Below are positions 53,521-62,882 of a stretch of 64,000 bases of DNA, one piece after another (position 1 is the stretch's first letter; every line of letters starts with the position of its first letter). Under the pieces are notes generated by a model that worked only from the letters and a program-made list of their open reading frames with translations, was not told the DNA's origin and ran no database searches. Source of the DNA: Paracoccus alkanivorans (GTDB lineage: Bacteria > Pseudomonadota > Alphaproteobacteria > Rhodobacterales > Rhodobacteraceae); the NCBI RefSeq assembly GCF_003697785.1, contig NZ_QOKZ01000008.1:94681-158680 (forward strand). The letters are read 5' to 3'. The position numbers and the translations under genes were made by a program.

Positions 53521-54282
53521 ATGACATACGATCCCAACGATCCCAACCGCACCAATCCCGTCGACAGCGATCCGGCGGCTCCGAAAGAGACCTATGTCGA
53601 GCCGGTTGAGCGTCGCTCGTCGCCGCTGCCGCTGATCATCGGTGTGCTGGTTGCGCTGGCGTTGGCCTGGTTCGTTCTGCAGCGTTTCATGGGTGAAGAT
53701 ACAGCGGCGACCGAAGGTGACACGACAACCGTAACGACCGAGGAGGCTCCGGCTGACGATGCCGCGGCGGAAACGGACGCCGCCACTGATACCGAGGCCG
53801 CGACCGATGAGGCAGCGACCGAAGCCGAGGCTGCTGCCGACAACGCTGATGCCGAAGCCGAAGCTACGGACGATGCGGCCACCGCGACGGATGAAGCCTC
53901 CGATGACGCCGCCACGACCGAAGAAACGACGGGCGAGTCGGCTGATGGCGCTGCTGCCGATGATGCGACGGCGACCGAGGAAGAAACCACCGGCGACGAT
54001 GCCGCTACCACCGAAGAAGGTGCGACCGACAGCGAAGCGGCGACGGATAGCGAAACCGGCACCGGCGATGCGGCAACCACTGACGAAGGTGCAGCCACTG
54101 ACGACGCAACCACCGAGGAAGGTGCGGCCGCCGAAGAGAGCAGCGCTGCCGACACCATGCAGGATGCCGCTTCTGATGCCGCCGCGGCTGTCGAGGGTGC
54201 GGCACAGGATGCGGCTGACGCGCTTGATAACGCGATCACCATTGAAGAGCCTGCTGCAGAGGGTGAGACGACCGGGAACTGA
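53521..54282 (+). CDS. Membrane-anchored, extremely acidic low-complexity protein
   Basis: The 253-residue protein has a 35-residue polar N-terminus, one membrane helix (about 36-56, LPLIIGVLVALALAWFVLQRF), then about 197 residues made almost only of Ala, Thr, Glu, Asp, Gly and Ser. Residues 56-253 contain no Lys, Arg or His. With the R31-R32 pair before the helix, the tail should face the periplasm. The last 50 residues (DTMQDAASDAAAAVEG onward) look helical. No family is recognised. A good ribosome site (AAGGAG) precedes it and a strong terminator follows, so it is a real gene; its function is unknown. Confidence 0.8.
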   Translation: MTYDPNDPNRTNPVDSDPAAPKETYVEPVERRSSPLPLIIGVLVALALAWFVLQRFMGEDTAATEGDTTTVTTEEAPADDAAAETDAATDTEAATDEAATEAEAAADNADAEAEATDDAATATDEASDDAATTEETTGESADGAAADDATATEEETTGDDAATTEEGATDSEAATDSETGTGDAATTDEGAATDDATTEEGAAAEESSAADTMQDAASDAAAAVEGAAQDAADALDNAITIEEPAAEGETTGN

Positions 54283-54316
54283 TCGTCTTTCTTTACGGGA
54301 CGGACTTCCGAAAACG

Positions 54317-54345
54317 GGCCGCGCGAGTTCTTCGCGCGGCCTTTT
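54317..54345 (+). terminator. Rho-independent terminator after the acidic-protein gene
   Basis: A perfect 10-bp stem (GGCCGCGCGA at 54317-54326 with 54332-54341) with a 5-base loop is followed by TTTT. It lies 34 bases past the stop. Confidence 0.88.
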
Positions 54346-54511
54346 CATGCCGCGTCCGACAGAATCACCGCCGAATGTCTGTCAACCTTTGGTTGCCCTA
54401 CACAATAAGCATATTTCATGAGATATCGCCTCATCGCGCCCTTGTGAAAGATTATTGCGCGATGCTATGCAGAGCCGGTTGCGAACTCAGAGAATGGGGG
54501 GCTAGAACGCC

Positions 54512-56086
54512 ATGAAGATTGGCGCTTTGAAGGAGAGCTACGAGGGCGAGGCACGGGTGGCGATCACGCCGTCTTCGGCTGCGCATCTCCAGAAGCTTGG
54601 ACACGAGGTTTTTGTCGAATCCGGTGCCGGAGCGCGGGCCGGGTTCATGGATTCCGACTATGAGAAGGCCGGGGTCACGGTCGAGAAGACGGCCGCAGAC
54701 CTGATCAGGGCAGTCGATGTCGTTGCCAAGGTGCGCCAGCCCTCGGATGCCGAGATCGGGCAGATGCGCGAGGGGCAGACGCTGATCTCGTTCTTTTACC
54801 CGGCGCAGAACGCGGAACTGCTGGAAAAGGCGAAAGAGCAGGGCATCACCGCCATCGCGATGGACATGGTGCCGCGGATCAGCCGGGCGCAGAAGATGGA
54901 CGCGCTGTCCTCGATGGCGAATATCGCCGGCTACCGCTCGGTCATCGAGGCTGCGAATAATTTCGGCCGTTTCTTCACCGGGCAGGTGACGGCGGCGGGC
55001 AAGGTGCCTCCGGCCAAGGTGCTGGTCGTGGGTGCGGGCGTGGCCGGGCTGGCCGCCATCGGCACGGCGACCAGCCTTGGCGCACAGGTCTTCGCATTTG
55101 ATGTCCGCCCCGAGGTGGCCGAGCAGATCGAATCGATGGGCGCCGAATTCGTGTTCCTCGATTTCGAGGAGCAGGCGCAGGACGGGGCCGCCACGGGCGG
55201 CTATGCCGCGCCCTCAAGCCCCGAGTTCCGCGAGAAGCAGCTCGAGAAATTCCGCGAACTCGCCCCCGATATGGACGTGGTCATCACCACCGCGCTGATT
55301 CCCGGGCGGGATGCACCGGTGCTGTGGACCCGCGACATGGTCGAGGCCATGAAGCAGGGCAGCGTCATCGTCGATCTGGCCGCCGAAAAGGGCGGCAATT
55401 GCGAACTGACCGTCGCGGATGAACGGATCGTCACCGAGAACGGCGTGACCATCATCGGCTATACCGATTTCGCCAGCCGGATGGGGGCGCAGGCCTCCGA
55501 GCTTTACGGTAACAATATCCGGCACTTCATGGGCGACCTCACACCAAAGAAAGACGGTGTGATCGTGCATGACATGGAAGATGACGTGATCCGCGGCGCC
55601 ACGGTCGCGCATGATCATGATGTCACCTTCCCGCCGCCTCCGCCCAAGGTCGCGGCGATCGCGGCGCAAAAACCCAAGGAAAAGCCCAAGGAGCTGACGC
55701 CCGAGGAGAAGCGGGCGCAGGAAGTCGCGGCCTTCAAGGCGGAAACCAGGTCTCAGGTCGCGCTGCTGGCCGGGGGCGGAATCCTGTTGCTGCTGGTGGG
55801 ACTTGTCGCCCCGGCCAGCTTCATGTCGCATTTCATCGTCTTTGTGCTGGCCTGTTTCGTGGGCTTCAAGGTGATCTGGAATGTCGCGCATTCGTTGCAC
55901 ACGCCGCTGATGGCGGTCACCAACGCGATCTCGTCGATCATCATCCTCGGCGCGCTGATGCAGATCGGCTCGGGCTCTGCCTGGGTGCTGATCCTCGCGG
56001 CGCTTGCCGTGCTGATGGCGGGGGTCAACATCGTCGGTGGCTTCCTCGTCACCCGCCGCATGCTCGCCATGTTCCAGAAGTCGTAA
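54512..56086 (+). CDS. pntA: NAD(P) transhydrogenase alpha subunit
   Basis: The 524-residue subunit binds NAD(H) and couples hydride transfer to proton entry. Residues 1-375 form the NAD domain: [41 protein letters not shown] and [16 protein letters not shown]. The C-terminal part (about 410-510) has four membrane helices, so the protein is the fused form rather than split alpha1/alpha2. It is followed by pntB ten bases later. With PntB it makes NADPH at the expense of the proton gradient. Confidence 0.97.
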   Translation: MKIGALKESYEGEARVAITPSSAAHLQKLGHEVFVESGAGARAGFMDSDYEKAGVTVEKTAADLIRAVDVVAKVRQPSDAEIGQMREGQTLISFFYPAQNAELLEKAKEQGITAIAMDMVPRISRAQKMDALSSMANIAGYRSVIEAANNFGRFFTGQVTAAGKVPPAKVLVVGAGVAGLAAIGTATSLGAQVFAFDVRPEVAEQIESMGAEFVFLDFEEQAQDGAATGGYAAPSSPEFREKQLEKFRELAPDMDVVITTALIPGRDAPVLWTRDMVEAMKQGSVIVDLAAEKGGNCELTVADERIVTENGVTIIGYTDFASRMGAQASELYGNNIRHFMGDLTPKKDGVIVHDMEDDVIRGATVAHDHDVTFPPPPPKVAAIAAQKPKEKPKELTPEEKRAQEVAAFKAETRSQVALLAGGGILLLLVGLVAPASFMSHFIVFVLACFVGFKVIWNVAHSLHTPLMAVTNAISSIIILGALMQIGSGSAWVLILAALAVLMAGVNIVGGFLVTRRMLAMFQKS

Positions 56087-56096
56087 GGAGGGGATG

Positions 56097-57539
56097 ATGG
56101 AATACGGATTCACCACTGCCGCCTATGTGGTCGCCGCGATCCTGTTCATCCTGTCTCTGGGTGGGCTTTCGGGTCAGGAAAGCGCCAAGCGCGCGATCTG
56201 GTATGGTATCGTCGGCATGGCGCTGGCCGTGCTGGCCACGCTGTTCGGCCCCGGCGCGGGCAACTGGTTCCTGTCGATCGTGATGATCGCCATCGGTGGC
56301 GCGGTCGGTTGGGTGGTCGCCAAGCGCGTCCAGATGACCGAGATGCCGCAGCTTGTCGCCGCGATGCACAGCCTCGTCGGTCTGGCCGCGGTGTTCGTGG
56401 GCTTCAACGCCCAGATCGAACTGGCCCGCGTGCTGCGCATCAAGGCCGAGGCCGCCGCGCATGAGTTCCAGGGCTTTGCCGCCGTCCTGGCGCACAAGAC
56501 ACCCGCCGAACTGGCGATGCTGAAGATCGAGGTCTTCCTGGGCATCTTCATCGGGGCGGTGACCTTCACCGGCTCGGTCGTGGCCTTCGGCAAACTGGCG
56601 GGCCGCGTCGATGGCAAGCCGAAAAAGCTGCCCGGCGGGCATATGCTGAACGCGGGGGCATTGGGGCTGTCGATCCTGTTCGGCATCCTCTATTGCAGCG
56701 GCGTCGGCTCGGGCGTGTTCTGGCTGATCCTGATCGCGCTTCTGGCCTTCTTCATCGGCTGGCACCTGATCATGGGCATCGGCGGCGCCGACATGCCGGT
56801 GGTCGTGTCGATGCTGAACAGCTATTCGGGCTGGGCCGCCGCGGCCATCGGCTTTACGCTCGGCAATGATCTGCTGATCGTGACCGGCGCGCTGGTCGGC
56901 TCTTCGGGTGCGATCCTCAGCTATATCATGTGCAAGGCGATGAACCGGCATTTCGTCAGCGTCATCCTTGGCGGCTTTGGCGGCGAGCAGGGCCCGGCGG
57001 CAGAGATCGATGGCGAGCAGATCGCCATCGATGCCGACGGTGTATCGGCGGCGCTGAACGAGGCCGACAGCGTGATCATCGTGCCGGGCTATGGCATGGC
57101 GGTGGCGCAAGCGCAGGCCGCGGTCAGCGAGCTGACCCGCAAGCTGCGGGCGGCGGGCAAGGAGGTGCGCTTTGCCATCCACCCGGTCGCGGGCCGTCTG
57201 CCCGGTCACATGAACGTGCTGCTGGCCGAGGCGCGGGTGCCTTACGACATCGTGCTGGAGATGGACGAGATCAACGAGGATTTCCCCTCCACCGACGTGG
57301 TGATCGTCATCGGCTCGAACGACATCGTGAACCCGGCCGCGCAAGAGGATCCCAACAGCCCGATCGCCGGCATGCCGGTGCTGGAGGTCTGGAAGGCGAA
57401 ACAGGTCTTCGTTTCCAAGCGCGGACAGGGCACCGGCTATTCCGGCATCGAGAACCCGCTGTTCTTCAAGGAGAACACACGGATGTTCTATGGCGATGCA
57501 AATGAATCGGTGAACAAGTTGATCCCGCTGCTTGACTGA
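56097..57539 (+). CDS. pntB: NAD(P) transhydrogenase beta subunit
   Basis: The 480-residue subunit has about nine membrane helices (residues 1-265) and a C-terminal NADP(H)-binding domain with [41 protein letters not shown] and [11 protein letters not shown]. Tandem ATGs occur at 56094 and 56097; the AAGGAG at 56085-56090 favours the second. It forms the transhydrogenase with PntA. Confidence 0.97.
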   Translation: MEYGFTTAAYVVAAILFILSLGGLSGQESAKRAIWYGIVGMALAVLATLFGPGAGNWFLSIVMIAIGGAVGWVVAKRVQMTEMPQLVAAMHSLVGLAAVFVGFNAQIELARVLRIKAEAAAHEFQGFAAVLAHKTPAELAMLKIEVFLGIFIGAVTFTGSVVAFGKLAGRVDGKPKKLPGGHMLNAGALGLSILFGILYCSGVGSGVFWLILIALLAFFIGWHLIMGIGGADMPVVVSMLNSYSGWAAAAIGFTLGNDLLIVTGALVGSSGAILSYIMCKAMNRHFVSVILGGFGGEQGPAAEIDGEQIAIDADGVSAALNEADSVIIVPGYGMAVAQAQAAVSELTRKLRAAGKEVRFAIHPVAGRLPGHMNVLLAEARVPYDIVLEMDEINEDFPSTDVVIVIGSNDIVNPAAQEDPNSPIAGMPVLEVWKAKQVFVSKRGQGTGYSGIENPLFFKENTRMFYGDANESVNKLIPLLD

Positions 57540-57548
57540 TCACTTCCC

Positions 57549-57570
57549 GGGGGCGCTTCGCGGCGCCCCC
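57549..57570 (+). terminator. Hairpin terminating the pntAB operon
   Basis: GGGGGCGC at 57549-57556 pairs with GCGCCCCC at 57563-57570 around a 6-base loop, nine bases after the pntB stop. The downstream U-content is low, so it may need help from Rho. Confidence 0.6.
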
Positions 57571-57750
57571 TGTTGCCGGCATCCATGCGATTCGGCCCGC
57601 ATCTGCCACCTGCCTGAGCAGTGCGACTAGCAATAAGTCCGGAAAACAGTTTCAATGCTGCCAGAGGTTGTCCTGGCGATTGCGCGCTTGCCTGACCGCG
57701 CCGGTTCGCAGTGTCATGGCCATGTCACATATGGGCGAGGGGACTGCATA

Positions 57751-59187
57751 ATGACACCGGATGAATTCACGCATATCGGCAGCGGCGATCCGTCGCTTTA
57801 CAACGAGGATCTCGCTCCGATCCCGCATGAACGGCGGAACTGGGGTGCATTCGAGATATTCAATGTCTGGAACAACGACATTCAGAGCCTGTTCGGTTAT
57901 ACGCTGGCTGCATCGCTGTTTCTCAGCTACGGGCTGAACGGCTGGCTGACCTTTGCCGCCATCGTTGTCGCCGGGCTTTTGGTGATGTGGCTGGTCAACC
58001 TGTCGGGCCGCCCCTCGGTTCGCTACGGCGTTCCCTATGCGGTGATGGCGCGCGCCGCGATGGGCGTGCGTGGTGCCCGGTTCCCGGCGCTGGTGCGCGG
58101 GATCGTGGCGATCTTCTGGTACGGGGTGCAAACCTATTTCGCCTCGACCGCCGTTGCGCTGGCGATCCGGGCGCTGTTCGGAATCGAGGCCGGGGCAGGG
58201 GGTTTCCTTGGCCTGACCGGGGTGGACTGGGTCGCCTATATCATCGTCGCCGGATTCCAGATCGGGCTATTCCTGATGGGCATCGAATGGGTCGGCAAGT
58301 TCCTGAACTGGGCCGGACCTTTCGTTTATGCGGTAATGATCGCTCTGGCGCTGATGATCTGGTGGAAAGCCGGAAACGGCATCTGGTCCGAGATTGGCGC
58401 GATCTTCCAGGGCGCGGCGGAAAGCGAGCGCAGCACCCTGGCCGGGTTTGTCGCAGTGGTCGGCACGATGGTCGCCTATTTCGCCGCCGTGGTCATCAAT
58501 TTCGGCGATTTCTCGCGCTTCGTGAAAACCGAAGGCCAGATGCGCCGCGGCAATTTCTGGGGCCTGCCGGTATCGATGGCATTCTTTTCCTTCATCGCGC
58601 TGTTCATTACCGCGGGCGCCGTCGTGCTGTTCGGAGAGCGCCTGACCGATCCCACCGCGATTGTCGAGCGGGTGGACAGCCTTGCCCTGACGCTGATTGC
58701 CGCCGTGACCTTCTTTGCCGCCACTGTGGGGATCAACCTGGTCGCCAATTTCATCCCGGCGGCCTATGACATCGCCAATATGTCGCCGTCGAGGATCAAC
58801 GCCAGAACCGGCGGGATCATCACCGCCGCCATCGCCTTTGTCATCGGGGCGCTGTGGGTGTCGCTGATCTCGAAGATAGGCATCGCCGGTTTCGTGGATA
58901 CGCTCGGAGCGATTCTCGCGCCGCTTTACGGAATCCTGATCGCCGATTACTACGTGGTGCAAAAGCGTCAGCTCGTCGTAGATCAGCTGTTCACGGCCGA
59001 GCCTTCGGGCCGCTACTACTATGATGGCGGTTGGAACAGGCGGGCAATCATGGCAGTGGGATTGGCGGCGCTGTTTTCTATCGGAACGGTGTGGCTGCCG
59101 GCGCTGCAGGCGCTGTCAGGTTTCGGCTGGCTGATCGGTGCGGTCCTTGGCGGGATTCTGTATATCCTGCTTTGCGGCCGGAAATAG
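57751..59187 (+). CDS. NCS1-family nucleobase/allantoin-type permease
   Basis: The 478-residue inner-membrane protein has about 12 helices and NCS1 landmarks: the N-terminal NWGAFEIFNVWNNDIQSL, GRPSVRYGVPYAVMARAAMG, and a C-terminal GILIADYYVVQKRQL. The family (CodB, Mhp1, allantoin and uracil carriers) couples a purine, pyrimidine or hydantoin to H+ or Na+. The start at 57751 has GAGGGG upstream. It is followed 14 bases later by a DUF3422 gene; no catabolic gene is nearby, so substrate is unknown. Confidence 0.9.
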   Translation: MTPDEFTHIGSGDPSLYNEDLAPIPHERRNWGAFEIFNVWNNDIQSLFGYTLAASLFLSYGLNGWLTFAAIVVAGLLVMWLVNLSGRPSVRYGVPYAVMARAAMGVRGARFPALVRGIVAIFWYGVQTYFASTAVALAIRALFGIEAGAGGFLGLTGVDWVAYIIVAGFQIGLFLMGIEWVGKFLNWAGPFVYAVMIALALMIWWKAGNGIWSEIGAIFQGAAESERSTLAGFVAVVGTMVAYFAAVVINFGDFSRFVKTEGQMRRGNFWGLPVSMAFFSFIALFITAGAVVLFGERLTDPTAIVERVDSLALTLIAAVTFFAATVGINLVANFIPAAYDIANMSPSRINARTGGIITAAIAFVIGALWVSLISKIGIAGFVDTLGAILAPLYGILIADYYVVQKRQLVVDQLFTAEPSGRYYYDGGWNRRAIMAVGLAALFSIGTVWLPALQALSGFGWLIGAVLGGILYILLCGRK

Positions 59188-59201
59188 GCAAGGAGGCAGG
59201 C

Positions 59202-60515
59202 GTGAGCCCGGAAACCGAACATCCTTTGCGTTATGCTTTGGTGAACGAACTTCACGCCCGGCCCTCGCCCCGCCTGACCGCGCCCTCCACCTGCGTTTTT
59301 GTGGCCTTCAAGGAGCCTCGCGACGCGGCCAATCGCGACCGTGCTGTGGACATGGCGCATCTGCTCGAGCTGACAAATCGCCATGGCGGGCCGCGCCCGG
59401 ATCCCGAGGACAGCCACTATCAGGGCAGGCTGGGGCGGCATGACCTGAAATGGGAAAGCCATACCGAGTTCGTCACCTATATGGCGATGACGTCCGGACT
59501 GCCAATCCGCCCCTTTGATCCCAGTGCCGCCTCTATTTTTCCCGAGCAATGGCAACGGAATGCGCCGGGCAAACGGATCGCAGCCGTGATTGTGCAGGTC
59601 GACATCCTGCCCGATGACCCGCAAGAGGCGCTGGACCGGATGGGCGCATGGTTCGCACAAGACAGCGTGACCACTGTCTGGGTGCTGGAGGAAGCGGCGA
59701 TGATCGCGGGTGATTTCCGCATCGATGCCGATGGCTGGATGCGCTTTGCGCTTTTCGTGCGTCCGGATGCCAGCGATGGCCGGATCGGCCGGATCGTGCA
59801 TCGGCTGGTCGAGTTGGAGACCTATCGCGCCATGTCGATGCTGGGACTTGGTCGGGCGCGGTCCTTAAGCCGCCGTCTCAATGAGCTGGAACCGCGGCTG
59901 TCGGCCATCGTTGACGGCATGATCGATGACAGCCGCCCCGCCGACGAGGTGCTGCAGGAACTGCTGGCGGTATCGGCGGAGCTGGAAACCCAGGCTGTGC
60001 AGCACTCCTTTCGCTTTGGCGCCACCAAGGCATATGAGGCGATCGTCAGGGACCGCATCAATGCCCTGCGCGAAACAAGGCTGTCCGGGCGGCAGATGCT
60101 GACCGAGTTCATGCGCCGCCGCTACCAGCCCGCCATGCGGACCGTGAACTCGGCCGAGGAACGGCTGCGGACCATGATCGAACGCGCCAACCGCGCCGGT
60201 GAATTGCTGCGCACCCGGGTGGATGTCGAGCGCTCGGCCCAGAACCAGCTTTTACTTGAACGCATGGACCGCCGCGCCGACCTGCAATTGCGCCTGCAGC
60301 ATACGGTCGAGGGATTGTCCGTCGTTGCCATCAGCTATTACGCCGTCGGGCTCTTGTCCTATGCGCTCTATCCTCTGGCGCAGCAGATCGGGGTGGACAA
60401 GCCCTATCTGATCGCTGCGTTGACCCCGGTGGCGGTTCTGACCGTCTGGTGGAGCATGCGGCGTATCAAGCAACGGCTGCATCCTTCCCATGACCCTCAC
60501 GGCGCGGATTTGTGA
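59202..60515 (+). CDS. DUF3422 family membrane protein
   Basis: The 437-residue protein starts at a GTG (59202) with AAGGAGG upstream; the start gives the family N-terminus HPLRYALVNELHARPSPRL. The soluble part is alpha-rich (with LNELEPRLSAIVDGMIDD), and two helices lie near the C-terminus (about 375-415). DUF3422 occurs in proteobacteria and has no known function. It is coupled to the NCS1 permease. Confidence 0.88.
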   Translation: MSPETEHPLRYALVNELHARPSPRLTAPSTCVFVAFKEPRDAANRDRAVDMAHLLELTNRHGGPRPDPEDSHYQGRLGRHDLKWESHTEFVTYMAMTSGLPIRPFDPSAASIFPEQWQRNAPGKRIAAVIVQVDILPDDPQEALDRMGAWFAQDSVTTVWVLEEAAMIAGDFRIDADGWMRFALFVRPDASDGRIGRIVHRLVELETYRAMSMLGLGRARSLSRRLNELEPRLSAIVDGMIDDSRPADEVLQELLAVSAELETQAVQHSFRFGATKAYEAIVRDRINALRETRLSGRQMLTEFMRRRYQPAMRTVNSAEERLRTMIERANRAGELLRTRVDVERSAQNQLLLERMDRRADLQLRLQHTVEGLSVVAISYYAVGLLSYALYPLAQQIGVDKPYLIAALTPVAVLTVWWSMRRIKQRLHPSHDPHGADL

Positions 60516-60574
60516 ATTGCCCGCGCATATGCGACACGGGATAACGCCCTTACTGGTCAACGAAGGATGATAAC

Positions 60575-60649
60575 ATGAAGCTTTTCGCCGCCATTGCCGC
60601 ATTGCTGAGCCTGTCCGCCTGCGGCGTTCCATTCGTGCCGATGGTGTGA
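60575..60649 (+). CDS. Very small lipoprotein (24 residues)
   Basis: The frame encodes MKLFAAIAALLSLSACG followed by VPFVPMV. It has a charged N-terminus, hydrophobic core and lipobox LSAC-Gly, leaving a mature lipopeptide of only about nine residues. A good ribosome site (AAGGA at 60563-60567) precedes the ATG. The stop is three bases before the ArsC-like start, so the two are probably translated together. No function is known. Confidence 0.65.
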   Translation: MKLFAAIAALLSLSACGVPFVPMV

Positions 60650-60652
60650 TTC

Positions 60653-60997
60653 ATGGCCGGAAACCTGACGCTATACGGACTCGCCCATTGCTCGACCTGC
60701 CAGAAGGCGCAAGCGGAACTGGAGAAACAGGGCTGGACGGTTCATTTCCGTGATGTCCAGAAAGAGCCGCTCTCCGAGGCCGAGCGCGAAACGCTCGTCA
60801 GCGAATGGGGCGAAAAGATCATCAACCGTGCAAGCCTGACCTGGCGCGGCATGTCCGAACAGGAGCGCGCCGCCGACCCGGTCAGGATGATGGGCGAAAA
60901 ACCCAGTGTCATGAAGCGCCCGGCCATCGCGGCGGGTGATCTGCGGCTGCAGGGATGGACGGCCAATGTCAAACGTGCCCTTGGCGTTCCGGTGTAA
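60653..60997 (+). CDS. ArsC/Spx-family protein
   Basis: The 114-residue protein has the thioredoxin-like ArsC start LTLYGLAHCSTCQKAQAEL with Cys13-x-x-Cys16, and the downstream KPSVMKRPAI region typical of the family (with the conserved Arg-Pro). ArsC reduces arsenate and Spx binds RNA polymerase; this single-domain protein with two cysteines could be either or neither. No ars operon is beside it. It starts three bases after the stop of the small lipoprotein. Confidence 0.85.
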   Translation: MAGNLTLYGLAHCSTCQKAQAELEKQGWTVHFRDVQKEPLSEAERETLVSEWGEKIINRASLTWRGMSEQERAADPVRMMGEKPSVMKRPAIAAGDLRLQGWTANVKRALGVPV

Positions 60998-61040
60998 GGC
61001 AGGCTAGGCGGTTCCTGAGATAAGAAGCTTCGGAGTCGCC

Positions 61041-61469
61041 TTACTCCCGACGATTGGCCAATGACGCCAGAAGCGGGCGGATGGAGGACAGATCGTAGCC
61101 CGCCTTTGCCGCTGTCTCGAGAATTTCATTCTCCGGGCGCTTGCCCGCCTGCGTCAAGGCCCAGAGCACTGTGCAGCGATTGCCGGAACGGCAATAGGCG
61201 ATGACCGGGGCCTGTCCCGAAATCGCAAGCGCGAAATCCGAAATCAGCGCCGGGGTGATCTGGCCGGGATAGAAAGGCAGATAGTGATAGCTCATCCCGG
61301 CAGCCTCTGCCGCACGCGCCATCGCCTCGTGATCGATTTCGGCCTCGACCTCTTCATCGGGCCGGTTGTTCACCAGCACCTTGAACCCGGCCTCGGCAAG
61401 CCGGGATACATCTTCGGGCTGGATCTGGGGAGAGACGGCGAGGCCAGGATTGAGCTGACGCAGATCCAT
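61041..61469 (-). CDS. TIGR01244-type sulfur transferase-like protein (DUF442)
   Basis: The 142-residue protein starts MDLRQLNPGLAVSPQIQPED and has the DUF442 pattern VLVNNRPDEEVEAE and HYLPFYPGQITP. The active-site loop AYCRSGNRC is rhodanese-like (C-R-S-G-x-R). The family is dual-specificity-phosphatase-like and is also found fused to beta-lactamase-like persulfide dioxygenases, so a sulfur role is likely. The start at 61469 has AAAGGG upstream; the longer frame adds 22 polar residues. Confidence 0.88.
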   Translation of the reverse strand: MDLRQLNPGLAVSPQIQPEDVSRLAEAGFKVLVNNRPDEEVEAEIDHEAMARAAEAAGMSYHYLPFYPGQITPALISDFALAISGQAPVIAYCRSGNRCTVLWALTQAGKRPENEILETAAKAGYDLSSIRPLLASLANRRE

Positions 61470-61553
61470 GTTGGGCCCTTTCGGTTTGGCTGACGTTTCG
61501 TCATGGGATTGCCGCTTTTGACGTGCCGATGTCAAGCTTCCGGCGATACGGCG

Positions 61554-62237
61554 CTATGCGGAAACGCTGGCCGTTTCGATCAGACCGAGAAGGGCCGTGA
61601 AATCATCGAAGGCGGCAAGGTGCGGAAGCTGATCGATAGGAGTCTGCCGGTATCCGTGACTGTAGATCACGAAGGGCACCGGCACGGCAGCCGCGCAGGC
61701 CGCGTCGAACTCGCTGTCGCCGACAAAGACGGCCTGCGGCGCCTCGGGATGCGCGCCCAGTCCCGCGAGCGCCGCACGCAGTGGTGCGGGATCGGGCTTT
61801 TTCTCGGCCAGCGAATCCCCGCCGATGATATGGCCGAAGAGTGCTCGGATGCCGAAGTGATCCAGAATGGCCTCGGTCGGACGCAGCGGCTTGTTGGTGC
61901 AGATACCGAGGGGATGGCCACGATCCGCCAGAATACCCAATGTTTCCTCGACATTCGGGAATAGCCGCGTGAGCGAGGTCGCCGTATGGTATCGCGCCAT
62001 GAAGGCGGCCAGCATATCCTGTTGCTTGCCCGGATCCGTGTGCGTCGCGGCGACGATCTTTTTCCACAATAGTTCGACCCCGCCGCCGATGAAGCTGCGC
62101 ACCTGGTCCAGGGTCAGGGGCGGAACATGAAACTCGCGAAGCACCGCGTTGACGCAGGCATGGATATCGGGAGCGCTGTCGATCAGGGTGCCGTCAAGAT
62201 CGAACACCACGGGGCAGGGGGCCATGCAAACGTTCAT
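61554..62237 (-). CDS. gph: Phosphoglycolate-phosphatase-like HAD hydrolase
   Basis: The 227-residue enzyme has HAD motif I VFDLDGTLIDSAPDIH with Asp13 as nucleophile, motif II in GICTNKPLR, Lys in LAEKKPDPAPL and motif IV VGDSEFDAACA. These are the features of Gph, which removes 2-phosphoglycolate. The start at 62237 overlaps the stop of the thioredoxin-like gene (ATGA). No rubisco genes are here, so a general repair role is as likely. Confidence 0.85.
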   Translation of the reverse strand: MNVCMAPCPVVFDLDGTLIDSAPDIHACVNAVLREFHVPPLTLDQVRSFIGGGVELLWKKIVAATHTDPGKQQDMLAAFMARYHTATSLTRLFPNVEETLGILADRGHPLGICTNKPLRPTEAILDHFGIRALFGHIIGGDSLAEKKPDPAPLRAALAGLGAHPEAPQAVFVGDSEFDAACAAAVPVPFVIYSHGYRQTPIDQLPHLAAFDDFTALLGLIETASVSA

Positions 62238-62788
62238 GCGATCTTCCATTTTATCGAGCAACCCATCGAAGGTATTTGTTCTTCCGGACCTTTTCCGGTT
62301 TCTGCGATCCGGATCATGGCCTCGTACAACTCTCTGCGCGCGTCACTGGGGCCGGCGGTGCGTCGCGAGGCGTCGAGCCGGCCACGATATTGCAGCTCGC
62401 CATGGGCATTGTAGCCAAAGAAATCCGGGGTGCATTCGGCGCCATAGGCACGCGCGACCCGCTGCGTCTCGTCATAGAGATAGGGAAAGGTGAAGCCGTG
62501 TTTTTCGGCCTCGATCTTCATCCGCTCGGGGCTGTCCTGCGGGTATTCGGCCACGTCATTGGCGGAAATGGCGACGACACCGATCCCGGCTGCCTGCAGG
62601 TCCTTTGCGTCGCGCACGATCCGGTCGATCACCGATTGCACATAGGGGCAGTGGTTGCAGATGAACATGACCAGCGTGCCCCTGGCCCCCTTGATCTGGT
62701 CCAGAGAGTAGCTGCGGCCATCCGGATCGGGCAGGGTGAAATCATGCCATGGCGCACCGAAATCGCATACGGGGGGTGAAACAGCCAT
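62234..62788 (-). CDS. Thioredoxin-family protein with CNHC motif
   Basis: The 184-residue protein has an AhpC/TlpA-like fold with FICNHCPYV (Cys44, Cys47) in place of the usual CxxC of thioredoxin. VVAISANDVAEYPQDSPE and TPDFFGYN follow. It lacks a signal peptide, so it is cytoplasmic. The start at 62788 is supported by a GAAAGGAGGG ribosome site. The stop overlaps gph. Its substrate is not known. Confidence 0.88.
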   Translation of the reverse strand: MAVSPPVCDFGAPWHDFTLPDPDGRSYSLDQIKGARGTLVMFICNHCPYVQSVIDRIVRDAKDLQAAGIGVVAISANDVAEYPQDSPERMKIEAEKHGFTFPYLYDETQRVARAYGAECTPDFFGYNAHGELQYRGRLDASRRTAGPSDARRELYEAMIRIAETGKGPEEQIPSMGCSIKWKIA

Positions 62789-62882
62789 CGGGCCCTCCTT
62801 TCTCATGATCGCGCCAAATCTTTCCGATCCTTGCCGCAAGAGCAAGGCGGGCAATGGTCGCAGGGTGAACCGGAGCCGCATC

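Noticed and set aside
53506..54348. Long minus-strand frames opposite the acidic protein
   Set aside because: They arise because the GC-rich Ala/Asp/Glu/Thr codons have few stops on the reverse strand. The plus-strand frame has a ribosome site, membrane helix and terminator.
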